Positions 1-5,743 are shown, counted from the stretch's first letter. The stretch is 6,658 nucleotides of DNA from an uncultured Bacillaceae bacterium (GCA_937958375.1 CALGNY010000119.1:1-6658); one strand, 5' to 3'. Program-made: numbers and translations. The notes: generated by a model not told the origin, from the sequence alone.

Positions 1-1
1 T

Positions 2-112
2 AAGGTCGCATATCCAAGGCAGTAGGCTCATATTTTTCACCCAAGGTCATATAAATCTATAAATCCCACTGAAGGTCGCATATCCGCACATGTAAGCCCA
101 AATAATTCTCTG
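2..112. repeat. Degenerate intergenic repeat array, pitch about 20-21 bp, running off the left edge
   Basis: The 14-base word AAGGTCGCATATCC occurs exactly at 2-15 and 72-85, and a decayed copy (AAGGTCATATAAA) begins at 43. Each of the two full copies is followed 20 bases later by a second related word (GTAGGCTCATAT at 22, GTAAGCCCAAAT at 92). The structure is therefore an alternating two-word array with about 20.5 bp per step. Positions 113-200 are C-rich and show no further clear copy. The array probably continues to the left of the window. Its function is unknown. Confidence 0.6.
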
Positions 113-227
113 ACCCTTCCAAAAAACCCGCCCACAATCCACCCTCCAACCCCAACCATTTCCTTCTAAATCCACCCATCCTTGCATACATTGAAATAGC
201 ATGTCCGATTGATAGGGGATGAAAATA
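113..227. other. C-rich non-coding leader before mntP
   Basis: This stretch holds no credible gene. It is strongly C-rich on the + strand between about 125 and 182 and contains ACCCGCCCACAATCC-like sequence that resembles the decayed right end of the 4338-4688 array. A long minus-strand frame spans this region and continues antisense into mntP; it has no family features and is treated as a shadow. I could not identify a convincing sigma-A promoter or a manganese (yybP-ykoY) riboswitch for mntP here. Confidence 0.4.
214..218 (+). promoter_or_regulatory. mntP ribosome binding site (AGGGG), decides the start
   Basis: AGGGG ends one base before an ATG at 219, which leaves no spacing for that codon. 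It lies 9 bases upstream of the ATG at 228 and 12 bases upstream of the ATG at 231. This favours 228 as the initiation codon. Confidence 0.5.
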
Positions 228-773
228 ATGATGACTGTTTTTGATACGTTTACTCCAATTGTTTTGATCGCAATTGCGGTGGGAATGGATGCTTTTTCGG
301 TAAGTCTTTCGATTGGCTTGATGCGGATTCGTTTGAGAAAAGTACTCTTTTTTATCCTATTGGTTGGTTCGTTCCACGTATTGATGCCAACGTTCGGCGT
401 GACCCTCGGTGAATTTATTTCCGACCGGCTCGGTGTCATTGCCAATATCATTTCTGGCTGGTTGCTGATCATGATTGGTGTGCAAATGATCATCGCCACG
501 ATTTTGGATAAAGAAATCTCAAAGCACATTCACTATTCCGGCCTGACACTCCTTGCATTTACAGTCAGTCTCGATAGTTTTTCCGTCGGGCTAAGTATGG
601 GGATGGGCGGCGTTACGCAGTTTATCGCAATCCTTTTAATCGGGTTGACGAGCACGTTATTGGCAACTTTCGGAATCATTCTTTCACGAAATGGAATCAA
701 CTTATTCGGAAGATACTCCGAAGCAATCGGCGGAATCATTTTAATGGTACTTGGGATTCAGATGGTGATGTAG
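228..773 (+). CDS. mntP: MntP-family manganese efflux pump
   Basis: This is a six-helix membrane protein of 181 residues, close to the usual 180-190 for the family (DUF204/MntP; B. subtilis YwlD). MntP exports excess Mn2+ from the cytoplasm. The protein shows the internal two-fold repeat of the family: GMDAFSVSLSIG in the first helix (Asp about 21) and SLDSFSVGLSMG in the fourth (Asp about 116). The repeated Asp-Ala/Ser-Phe-Ser motif carries conserved acidic residues needed for transport. Predicted helices lie near residues 8-32, 37-59, 67-89, 103-123, 127-150 and 163-181, with a basic loop (RIRLRK) after the first. An in-frame ATG at 219 would give 184 residues, but it has no spacing from the AGGGG site. 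The gene sits just upstream of ywlE, as in B. subtilis. No terminator is evident after it, so some read-through into ywlE is possible. Confidence 0.9.
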   Translation: MMTVFDTFTPIVLIAIAVGMDAFSVSLSIGLMRIRLRKVLFFILLVGSFHVLMPTFGVTLGEFISDRLGVIANIISGWLLIMIGVQMIIATILDKEISKHIHYSGLTLLAFTVSLDSFSVGLSMGMGGVTQFIAILLIGLTSTLLATFGIILSRNGINLFGRYSEAIGGIILMVLGIQMVM

Positions 774-815
774 CTGTTCCCCCATTTTAAAAAACTCGGC
801 GATCGATCTTGCAAA

Positions 816-859
816 TACCTACCGAAACCCGCACGAATATGATATATTTTGGGTAGGTA
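816..859. promoter_or_regulatory. Inverted repeat flanking the ywlE -10 box (possible operator)
   Basis: TACCTACC at 816-823 and GGTAGGTA at 852-859 are perfect 8-base inverted copies separated by 28 bases. A TATGAT -10-like hexamer lies between them. The arms could be an operator bound by a dimeric or looping regulator, or could form a long-loop hairpin in a read-through transcript from mntP. An 8-base inverted pair at this spacing can arise by chance, so only the placement around a promoter makes it notable. Confidence 0.35.
838..843 (+). promoter_or_regulatory. Candidate sigma-A -10 box for ywlE-rpiB
   Basis: TATGAT matches the -10 consensus at five of six positions and lies 36 bases before the TTG start, a reasonable leader length. 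No good -35 hexamer lies at 16-18 bases; TTGCAA at 809-814 is 23 bases away, which is too far. The promoter is therefore probable but incomplete and may need an activator. TATATT at 843-848 is an alternative. Confidence 0.4.
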
Positions 860-864
860 ATAAC

Positions 865-871
865 AGGAGGG
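865..871 (+). promoter_or_regulatory. Strong ribosome binding site supporting a TTG start for ywlE
   Basis: AGGAGGG lies 7-8 bases upstream of the TTG at 879. No ATG lies at the correct position, so this near-perfect Shine-Dalgarno sequence fixes the unusual start codon. Confidence 0.85.
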
Positions 872-878
872 AACTTGA

Positions 879-1313
879 TTGAAGCGGGTACTTTTTGTAT
901 GTACAGGAAATACATGCCGAAGCCCTATGGCTGAGGCGATGTTAAGGCATAAACGGCCAGATCTTGAAGTGCAGTCAGCGGGGGTGTTTGCTGGAGCTGG
1001 ACAAGAGGCGAATCCGAATGCTGTCGAGGCTTTAAAGGAAAAAGGGATTGAATTTGACCACCGATCCCAGCCACTTACGAAGGATCTGATCAATTGGGCT
1101 GATCTCGTTTTGACGATGACGGAAGATCATAAAACGATGATCATGAGCGACTATCCGGGTGACCGCGATAAAATCTTCACGCTCATCGAGTATGTCCAAT
1201 CGCCGACGGAAGAAAATAAAAACATCAATATATCCGATCCAATCGGTTTATCCAAAGAGACATATACCGAAACATTGAATGAAATCGAAAAATATATCGA
1301 TCGAATCGATTAA
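879..1313 (+). CDS. ywlE: Protein-arginine phosphatase YwlE (low-molecular-weight PTP family)
   Basis: This 144-residue cytoplasmic enzyme has the low-molecular-weight tyrosine phosphatase fold. The P-loop CTGNTCRS spans residues 8-15, with nucleophile Cys8 and Arg14. The general-acid loop SDPIG places the catalytic Asp at residue 120. Thr12 in the P-loop corresponds to Thr11 of characterised Bacillus/Geobacillus YwlE. That residue makes the pocket select phosphoarginine over phosphotyrosine, so arginine phosphatase is the better call than a generic tyrosine phosphatase. In Bacillales the enzyme reverses phosphoarginine marks made by the kinase McsB and thus restrains arginine-phosphate-targeted degradation by ClpCP and CtsR/stress signalling; no mcsB is in this window. 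Translation starts at a TTG behind an excellent ribosome binding site. The stop codon overlaps the rpiB ribosome binding site (12-base gap), so the two genes are cotranscribed and probably translationally coupled. Confidence 0.93.
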   Translation: MKRVLFVCTGNTCRSPMAEAMLRHKRPDLEVQSAGVFAGAGQEANPNAVEALKEKGIEFDHRSQPLTKDLINWADLVLTMTEDHKTMIMSDYPGDRDKIFTLIEYVQSPTEENKNINISDPIGLSKETYTETLNEIEKYIDRID

Positions 1314-1325
1314 GGAGGACTCCCC

Positions 1326-1766
1326 ATGAAAGTCATCTTAGCATCAGACCACGGCGGACAAAATTTGCGCCAGGAAGTGTCCGGTTTACTGAGCGAATTA
1401 GAGATTGAATTTGAAGATATCGGTTGCAATTGCGAAGGTTCAGTCGACTACCCAGATTACGGAATCCCGGCTGCAGAACGGGTTGCGAACGGCGAGTTCG
1501 ACTACGGAATCATCATTTGTGGAACCGGAATCGGCATGAGCATTTCAGCGAACAAAGTCAAAGGAATTCGTTGTGCGCTTGTTCACGATGTGTTCAGCGC
1601 GAAGGCGACACGTCAGCACAATGATGCCAATATGCTCGCGATGGGTGAGCGCGTCATTGGTCCAGGCTTGGCGAAGGAAATCGTCAAAACGTTCTTGGAC
1701 ACTGGCTTTGACGGCGGACGCCACGAAAATCGCGTCAACAAAATCAAACAATTTGAAGAAAAATAA
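1326..1766 (+). CDS. rpiB: Ribose-5-phosphate isomerase B (RpiB/LacAB family)
   Basis: This cytoplasmic enzyme of 146 residues is full length for the family. It interconverts ribose 5-phosphate and ribulose 5-phosphate in the non-oxidative pentose phosphate pathway. Family signatures are the N-terminal SDHGG loop (residues 7-11), the catalytic-cysteine segment ICGTGIGMSISANK with Cys65, the RQHNDANMLAMG segment (His98, Asn99) and the phosphate-binding basic residues near Arg132/His133. LacA/LacB galactose-6-phosphate isomerases share the fold, but the YwlF-like context (directly after ywlE, before ywlG-glyA) and the absence of lac genes favour RpiB. AAGGAGGA lies six bases before the ATG and overlaps the end of ywlE. 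The transcript ends at the hairpin directly downstream. Confidence 0.92.
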   Translation: MKVILASDHGGQNLRQEVSGLLSELEIEFEDIGCNCEGSVDYPDYGIPAAERVANGEFDYGIIICGTGIGMSISANKVKGIRCALVHDVFSAKATRQHNDANMLAMGERVIGPGLAKEIVKTFLDTGFDGGRHENRVNKIKQFEEK

Positions 1767-1774
1767 CATCCTGG

Positions 1775-1803
1775 CTGGCCACTGAATCGGGTGGCCAGTT
1801 TTT
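1775..1803 (+). terminator. Rho-independent terminator of the ywlE-rpiB operon
   Basis: CTGGCCAC (1775-1782) pairs perfectly with GTGGCCAG (1791-1798) around an 8-base loop and is followed by TTTTT. The hairpin lies between two convergent genes. On the minus strand the T-run (about 1756-1762) begins some twelve bases past the stem, so its use as a terminator for the opposing gene is doubtful. Confidence 0.85.
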
Positions 1804-2305
1804 AATTGGTCAGTTGTTTTTGCCTAGCCGAATAGGCGACTTCAATCAGCAATAAAATGACCGCTGTTCCGGTCGCCAAAAGAATCGCTTCGGTTGAATT
1901 CAAACCCGTCCACGTACCGATCAGTCCGAAAGCAAGGATACGGATAAGAAGATTCGTGGTCCGCTGAAATAAAATCGGACGCAACAAAAATTCAATCACG
2001 TTTTGAAAAATACTATCGGCCGTAAATAAGTAGATGAAAAAGAAAGCAGTCAGCAAAACTAGCTGTTTGAACTCAAATTCCAAGGCGAACAATGAATTCG
2101 CTACATTCAAGGAACCGAATAAAACGAGCAACATGAACCCTAACGCACCAACAACCAACAATGCGAGCAAGGTCGTCACGAAAAGGACAAGCCACATGCT
2201 TCCTTTATCCTCTTGCTTCTCCTGTCGCTCGCCTTTATATACCATCCGAAAAATCAATACAAATGATAGAATGAAAATGATGCTGATCAGAATAATGATA
2301 GCCAT
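1802..2305 (-). CDS. Hypothetical polytopic membrane protein, 167 residues
   Basis: I do not recognise a named family. The protein is very hydrophobic, with likely transmembrane segments near residues 2-22, 37-64 (possibly extended), 79-97, 117-133 and 138-158. A highly charged loop (KGERQEKQEDKG) follows the first segment. The C-terminus is basic (SARQKQLTN), suggesting a cytoplasmic tail. The ATG has a modest GGGG ribosome site eight bases upstream and an extended -10 promoter before that. It is convergent with rpiB, its stop codon touching the rpiB terminator T-run, and divergent from ywlG. B. subtilis has no gene at this place between ywlF and ywlG, so this is an insertion relative to that order. 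Hydrophobic codon content, start signals and clean boundaries support a real gene; its function is unknown. Confidence 0.75.
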   Translation of the reverse strand: MAIIILISIIFILSFVLIFRMVYKGERQEKQEDKGSMWLVLFVTTLLALLVVGALGFMLLVLFGSLNVANSLFALEFEFKQLVLLTAFFFIYLFTADSIFQNVIEFLLRPILFQRTTNLLIRILAFGLIGTWTGLNSTEAILLATGTAVILLLIEVAYSARQKQLTN

Positions 2306-2338
2306 GTAGAAATCCCCGCCCAGTTCTAAGTTACATTC

Positions 2339-2347
2339 ATTTTAGCA
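2339..2347 (-). promoter_or_regulatory. Extended -10 promoter for the minus-strand membrane-protein gene
   Basis: Read on the minus strand, TGCTAAAAT is an extended -10 element (TGn + TAAAAT). It places a transcription start about 27 bases before the ATG. No good -35 hexamer is visible. A second TAAAAT (2362-2367 on the minus strand) with TTTTCA 16 bases upstream is an alternative. Confidence 0.45.
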
Positions 2348-2391
2348 TAGCGAAAAGGAATATTTTATCCCACCAAAAATAACTGAAAATT

Positions 2392-2400
2392 TGTTACAAT
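2392..2400 (+). promoter_or_regulatory. Extended -10 promoter for ywlG-glyA
   Basis: TGTTACAAT (TGn + TACAAT) is an extended -10 element with no strong -35 at 17 bases. The predicted transcription start (about 2407) almost coincides with an in-frame ATG at 2409, which argues that translation begins at the well-spaced ATG at 2436 instead. Confidence 0.5.
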
Positions 2401-2435
2401 AGAGATAGATGACTTCCGAATCAGGAGGAATCACC

Positions 2436-2981
2436 ATGCAAATGGAATCGATCAAAAAAGAACTTCGAGAAATAATGGATGGATGGAAAAAACAAGAGGT
2501 GTTACGACCAGGCGGATTGTTTTTGCTCGGTTGTTCAACGAGTGAAATTGCCGGGCAACAAATTGGGACCGCTGGCAGTGAGGAAATTGCTGAGGCAATC
2601 TATGAAGCGTTAAGCGAATTCCAACAGGAAACAGACGTCGAGCTATTGTTCCAATGTTGTGAGCATTTGAACCGGGCCATCGTTCTCGAACGGGAAGTCG
2701 AGGAACGACTCGGCATCCCTGAAGTAAACGCCGTTCCACAGCCAAGTGCTGGTGGATCGATGGCAACCTACGCCTACCATCAAATGAAAGATCCAGTCTT
2801 GGTTGAAAATGTCCAAGCTGATGCAGGCATGGATATCGGGGATACATTCATCGGGATGCACCTAAAACCTGTCGTCGTCCCGCTTCGATTAAACCAGAAT
2901 CAACTCGGTGACGCGCACGTGACCTACGCTTTCACCCGACCAAAATTAATTGGCGGCGAACGCGCAATTTACCGGAAATAA
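2436..2981 (+). CDS. ywlG: YwlG, UPF0340 (TIGR01440) family protein of unknown function
   Basis: The 181-residue length matches the family (B. subtilis YwlG is about 180). Recognisable conserved blocks are LLGCSTSE (residues 30-37), QIGTAGS (42-48), FQCCEHLNRA (72-81, with paired cysteines and a Cys-Glu-His cluster), VPQPSAGGSMAT (100-111) and the C-terminal GMDIGDTFIGMHLKPV segment (131-146). The biochemical function has not been established, to my knowledge. No signal peptide or membrane segment is seen, so it is probably cytoplasmic. I chose the ATG preceded by AGGAGG at seven bases; an upstream in-frame ATG at 2409 would overlap the ribosome site and lacks one of its own. The gene is followed 53 bases later by glyA with no T-tailed terminator, giving the conserved ywlG-glyA pair, so cotranscription is likely. 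Confidence 0.88.
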   Translation: MQMESIKKELREIMDGWKKQEVLRPGGLFLLGCSTSEIAGQQIGTAGSEEIAEAIYEALSEFQQETDVELLFQCCEHLNRAIVLEREVEERLGIPEVNAVPQPSAGGSMATYAYHQMKDPVLVENVQADAGMDIGDTFIGMHLKPVVVPLRLNQNQLGDAHVTYAFTRPKLIGGERAIYRK

Positions 2982-3034
2982 AGGAAATCGGCCGAGATTT
3001 TTCATTCGGCTCTATCATATAAGGAGGGTTTTAC

Positions 3035-4282
3035 ATGAGTCATTTAAACAATCAATTGAACCAAGTAGATCTAGAAATGCTCGAAGCCATCAACAAGGAG
3101 AAAAACCGTCAACACGATAAAATTGAATTGATCGCATCGGAAAACTTTGTCTCCGAAGCCGTGATGGAAGCAGCAGGATCTGTTTTGACGAATAAATATG
3201 CAGAAGGCTACCCAGGTCGCCGGTATTATGGTGGCTGTGAATATGTGGATATCGCTGAAAACTTGGCCCGCGATCGCGCGAAAGAATTATTCAGAGCCGA
3301 ACACGCGAACGTTCAGCCGCACTCGGGTGCACAAGCAAACATGGCCGTTTATTTTTCCGTGTTGAAGCCAGGCGACACCATCCTTGGCATGAACCTAAAC
3401 CACGGCGGGCACTTGACCCACGGAAGCCCTGTGAATTTCAGTGGGAAACTCTATAATATCGTTGACTATGGCGTCGATGAAGAGAACGAATTGATCGACT
3501 ATGACGCGCTCCGTGAAAAAGCAAAAGAAATCCAGCCAAAAATGATTATCGCGGGCGCTTCAGCTTACCCACGCGTCATCGATTTTGAAAAATTCCGCGA
3601 GATCGCTGATGAAGTCGGCGCTTATCTGCTTGTCGACATGGCTCATATTGCAGGACTCGTTGCAGCAGGACTGCACCCGAGCCCAGTCCCACACGCAGAT
3701 TTTGTCACGACGACGACACACAAAACACTGCGCGGACCACGTGGCGGAATGATTTTATGTAAAGAAGAATACGCGAAAAAAGTAGACAGCAATGTGTTCC
3801 CAGGCATGCAAGGCGGCCCGTTGATGCACGTCATCGCCGCAAAAGGTGTTGCGTTCAAAGAAGCATTGCAGCCAGACTTTAAAGAATACGCAGCAAAAAT
3901 CATCGACAACTCCAAACGACTCGGACAAGCGTTGGTCGACCAAGGCATCCGCCTCGTTTCAGGAGGAACCGACAACCATCTCTTGCTGCTTGACGTCCGC
4001 CCACTTGGCCTGACCGGTAAAGTAGCCGAAAAAGCACTCGATGATGTCGGGATCACGACAAACAAAAACACCATTCCATTTGACCCAGAAAGCCCATTCG
4101 TCACAAGCGGCGTCCGAATCGGAACAGCAGCCGTCACGACACGAGGCTTCGGCATCGAAGAAATGGACGAAATCGCAGCCATCATGAAACTCACACTCGA
4201 TAACCTCGGCAACGAAGAAAAATTAGACGAAGCGAAACGCCGTGTGAAAGCACTCACCGACCGCTTCCCAATGTATGAATAA
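3035..4282 (+). CDS. glyA: Serine hydroxymethyltransferase
   Basis: This is a full-length 415-residue cytoplasmic, PLP-dependent enzyme. It converts serine and tetrahydrofolate to glycine and 5,10-methylene-tetrahydrofolate, the main source of one-carbon units for purines, thymidylate and methionine. Fold-type I signatures are complete: ELIASENFVS (31-40), the KYAEGYPGRRYYGG substrate loop (54-67, catalytic Glu57), the DMAHIAGLVAAG cofactor block (201-212, with Asp201 and His204) and TTTTHKTLRGPRGG, which places the PLP Schiff-base lysine at residue 230. The GTAAVTTRGF segment (363-372) includes the carboxylate-binding Arg370. The ATG follows AAGGAGGG at seven bases. A weak five-base-pair hairpin (GCCGA 2991-2995 with TCGGC 3006-3010) without a T-run lies upstream and does not look like a terminator. 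A strong terminator follows directly. Confidence 0.97.
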   Translation: MSHLNNQLNQVDLEMLEAINKEKNRQHDKIELIASENFVSEAVMEAAGSVLTNKYAEGYPGRRYYGGCEYVDIAENLARDRAKELFRAEHANVQPHSGAQANMAVYFSVLKPGDTILGMNLNHGGHLTHGSPVNFSGKLYNIVDYGVDEENELIDYDALREKAKEIQPKMIIAGASAYPRVIDFEKFREIADEVGAYLLVDMAHIAGLVAAGLHPSPVPHADFVTTTTHKTLRGPRGGMILCKEEYAKKVDSNVFPGMQGGPLMHVIAAKGVAFKEALQPDFKEYAAKIIDNSKRLGQALVDQGIRLVSGGTDNHLLLLDVRPLGLTGKVAEKALDDVGITTNKNTIPFDPESPFVTSGVRIGTAAVTTRGFGIEEMDEIAAIMKLTLDNLGNEEKLDEAKRRVKALTDRFPMYE

Positions 4283-4287
4283 GATGG

Positions 4288-4314
4288 AAAGCAGCGGATC
4301 CCCGCTGCTTTTTT
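4288..4314 (+). terminator. Rho-independent terminator after glyA
   Basis: AAAGCAGCGG (4288-4297) pairs with CCGCTGCTTT (4301-4310) around a three-base loop, and the T-run continues to 4314. It begins six bases after the glyA stop and marks the left boundary of the repeat-filled intergenic region. Confidence 0.92.
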
Positions 4315-4337
4315 CATTGAAGTTTACGGTGGGCAGA

Positions 4338-4688
4338 CCGTGCAATTTGAGCGCTTGACCGTGCAACTTCGTGTTCGCACCGTGCAACTTCGCGGTTGGA
4401 CCGTGCAACATGGGTGCCGAACCGTGCAATTTCACGCCCGCATCGTGCAATTTGAGCGCTGAACCGTGCAACTCCGCCTTCGCACCGTGCAACTACCCGT
4501 GCAATATTACGCCGAACCCGCTCAATAAATCGCTAAACCCGTGCAATTTCCCGCCGAACCCGCGCAATAAACTCTAGAAGCCGTGCAATTTCTCGCCGAA
4601 GCCGTGCAATAAATCGCTAAACCCGCTCAATAAATCCCCAAAGCCGTGCAATGCCCAGCCAAACCCGCCCAATCCCCAACCCCCACAA
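4338..4688. repeat. 21-bp-period intergenic repeat array with CCGTGCAA core
   Basis: Seventeen recognisable cores of CCGTGCAA or one/two-base variants (TCGTGCAA, CCGCTCAA, CCGCGCAA, CCGCCCAA) start at 4338, 4359, 4380, 4401, 4422, 4443, 4464, 4485, 4497, 4518, 4539, 4560, 4581, 4602, 4623, 4644 and 4665. Every step is exactly 21 bases except one of 12 (4485 to 4497). An eighteenth decayed copy (CCCCACAA) ends at 4688. The 13 bases between cores vary, often TTTCNCGCCGAA-like or ATAAATCGCTAAA. The array fills most of the gap between the glyA terminator and murB. Because 21 and 12 are multiples of three, frames stay open on both strands by arithmetic. There is no ribosome site, so it is treated as non-coding. 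Function unknown. Confidence 0.9.
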
Positions 4689-4762
4689 TCAATTCTTTCA
4701 ATTTAATTACACCATACCGCAATCCACCGTTTCATGATAAAATGAAAATGGTTTAACATGTA

Positions 4763-4768
4763 TATAAT
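4763..4768 (+). promoter_or_regulatory. Candidate sigma-A -10 box for murB
   Basis: TATAAT is a perfect -10 hexamer and would start transcription about 45 bases before the murB GTG. A convincing -35 hexamer at 16-18 bases is missing, so the alternatives at 4735-4743 (extended -10) and 4781-4786 cannot be excluded. Confidence 0.4.
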
Positions 4769-4805
4769 AGGTGAATAAGCTACAATAGAAACACATCGTA
4801 GAGGC

Positions 4806-4812
4806 AGGAGAG
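4806..4812 (+). promoter_or_regulatory. Ribosome binding site supporting a GTG start for murB
   Basis: AGGAGAG lies seven to nine bases before the GTG at 4820. No ATG occurs nearby in frame, so this site fixes the start. Confidence 0.75.
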
Positions 4813-4819
4813 AATTTCA

Positions 4820-5743
4820 GTGGTTACAATCAATGAGGCGTTTATCCGAGATTTATCTGAAATCGTTTCAGAAAAAAATATAAAAATCAATGAGCCGCTA
4901 AAAGCCCATACGTACACGCAAATGGGTGGAAATGCGGATGTTTTCGTTACGGCGACCCGGTACGAAGAGGTTGAGAAAGTCGTCCGTTTTGCGAATCAGC
5001 ATGAGGTTCCGTTTACGTTAATCGGAAACGGATCGAATATGATTATCAAAGATGGCGGCATTCGAGGAATCGTACTGAGCTTGAAAGAACTCGATGAGAT
5101 CACCGTTGATGGGACGCGCTTGGTCGCCCAAAGCGGTGCGCGGATCATCGATGCATCCCAAGAAGCGTTGAAGCATTCGTTGACGGGATTGGAGTTTGCA
5201 TGTGGAATCCCTGGAACGGTCGGCGGTGCGCTATTCATGAATGCAGGTGCGTACGGCGGTGAAGTCAAAGATGTTTTGACCGAAGCCGTGGTGGTCGACC
5301 GCGATGGAAATCTGTTGACGCTCTCGGCGGATGAGCTCGATTTATCCTATCGCACAAGCAACATTCCCGATAAAGGTTACATCGTCATGGAAGCCCGCTT
5401 CGACCTAAAAGAAGGCGATGCCAAAGAAATCAAAGCGGTGATGGATGATCTGACCTTCAAACGCGAGTCGAAACAGCCACTTGAATATCCATCCTGTGGC
5501 AGTGTATTCAAACGCCCACCAGGATATTTCGCAGGGAAACTGATTCAAGACAGCGACCTTCAAGGAAAAGGAGTCGGCGGTGCAGAAGTTTCCAAAAAAC
5601 ACGCCGGATTCATCATCAACAAAAACAATGCGACAGCAACCGAATACATCGATGTCATTCACATGGTTCAACGGACGGTGAAAGAAAAATTCGGTGTCGA
5701 GCTGGAACGCGAAGTAAAAATAATCGGAGAAGATCCCAAATAA
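4820..5743 (+). CDS. murB: UDP-N-acetylenolpyruvoylglucosamine reductase
   Basis: This cytoplasmic flavoenzyme of 307 residues reduces UDP-GlcNAc-enolpyruvate to UDP-MurNAc with NADPH, the second committed step of peptidoglycan precursor synthesis. The FAD-binding domain shows TYTQMGGNADVFV (31-43), LIGNGSNMIIKDGG (67-80) and GLEFACGIPGTVGGALFMNAGAYGGE (123-148). SYRTS gives the conserved catalytic-site Arg178. The C-terminal MurB domain has YPSCGSVFKRP, with proton-donor Ser228, and ELEREVKIIG, with Glu298. The lack of the extra loop of E. coli MurB fits the shorter type II enzyme. Start is GTG behind AGGAG. In B. subtilis murB sits in the division/cell-wall cluster; here it stands alone between glyA and upp, with its own terminator and probable promoter, so it appears to be monocistronic. 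A second murB elsewhere in the genome is possible. Confidence 0.95.
   Translation: MVTINEAFIRDLSEIVSEKNIKINEPLKAHTYTQMGGNADVFVTATRYEEVEKVVRFANQHEVPFTLIGNGSNMIIKDGGIRGIVLSLKELDEITVDGTRLVAQSGARIIDASQEALKHSLTGLEFACGIPGTVGGALFMNAGAYGGEVKDVLTEAVVVDRDGNLLTLSADELDLSYRTSNIPDKGYIVMEARFDLKEGDAKEIKAVMDDLTFKRESKQPLEYPSCGSVFKRPPGYFAGKLIQDSDLQGKGVGGAEVSKKHAGFIINKNNATATEYIDVIHMVQRTVKEKFGVELEREVKIIGEDPK

Larger units (their letters stand above)
4689..4819. other. A/T-rich murB upstream region
   Basis: No gene is seen. The region switches from the C-rich repeat array to A/T-rich DNA and holds several candidate -10 boxes (TGATAAAAT 4735-4743, TATAAT 4763-4768, TACAAT 4781-4786), none with a good -35. A six-base inverted repeat (TTTCAT 4730-4735, ATGAAA 4742-4747) overlaps the first of them. 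Confidence 0.45.

Noticed and set aside
47..529. Long minus-strand open frame overlapping the leader and the first half of mntP
   Set aside because: It runs antisense to a clear MntP gene, shows no family motifs, and has no convincing start signals; its openness follows from the mntP codon pattern and C-rich leader.
2409..2435. Upstream ATG start for ywlG
   Set aside because: It would need a near-leaderless transcript and would place the AGGAGG site inside the coding region; the ATG at 2436 has ideal spacing and gives the usual family length.
2991..3010. Terminator between ywlG and glyA
   Set aside because: Only about five base pairs with a ten-base loop and no T-run after it; read-through into glyA is more likely.
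3643..4317. 224-codon minus-strand frame antisense to glyA
   Set aside because: The composition (Ser/Pro/Arg/Thr-rich, low complexity) is typical of a shadow frame, and glyA is complete and conserved on the other strand.
4223..4492. 89-codon minus-strand frame with KLHG heptapeptides running into glyA
   Set aside because: It starts inside the repeat array without a ribosome site, crosses the glyA terminator, and ends antisense to glyA; best explained by the 21-bp period.
4338..4688. CRISPR array
   Set aside because: The period is 21 bp with an 8-base core and drifting spacers; CRISPR repeats are longer and nearly identical with unique spacers of about 30 bp, and no cas gene is present.
4338..4688. 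Plasmid-type iteron origin
   Set aside because: The 21-22 bp iteron length is similar, but there is no replication initiator gene and the context is chromosomal housekeeping; the core is also poorly kept in the right half.
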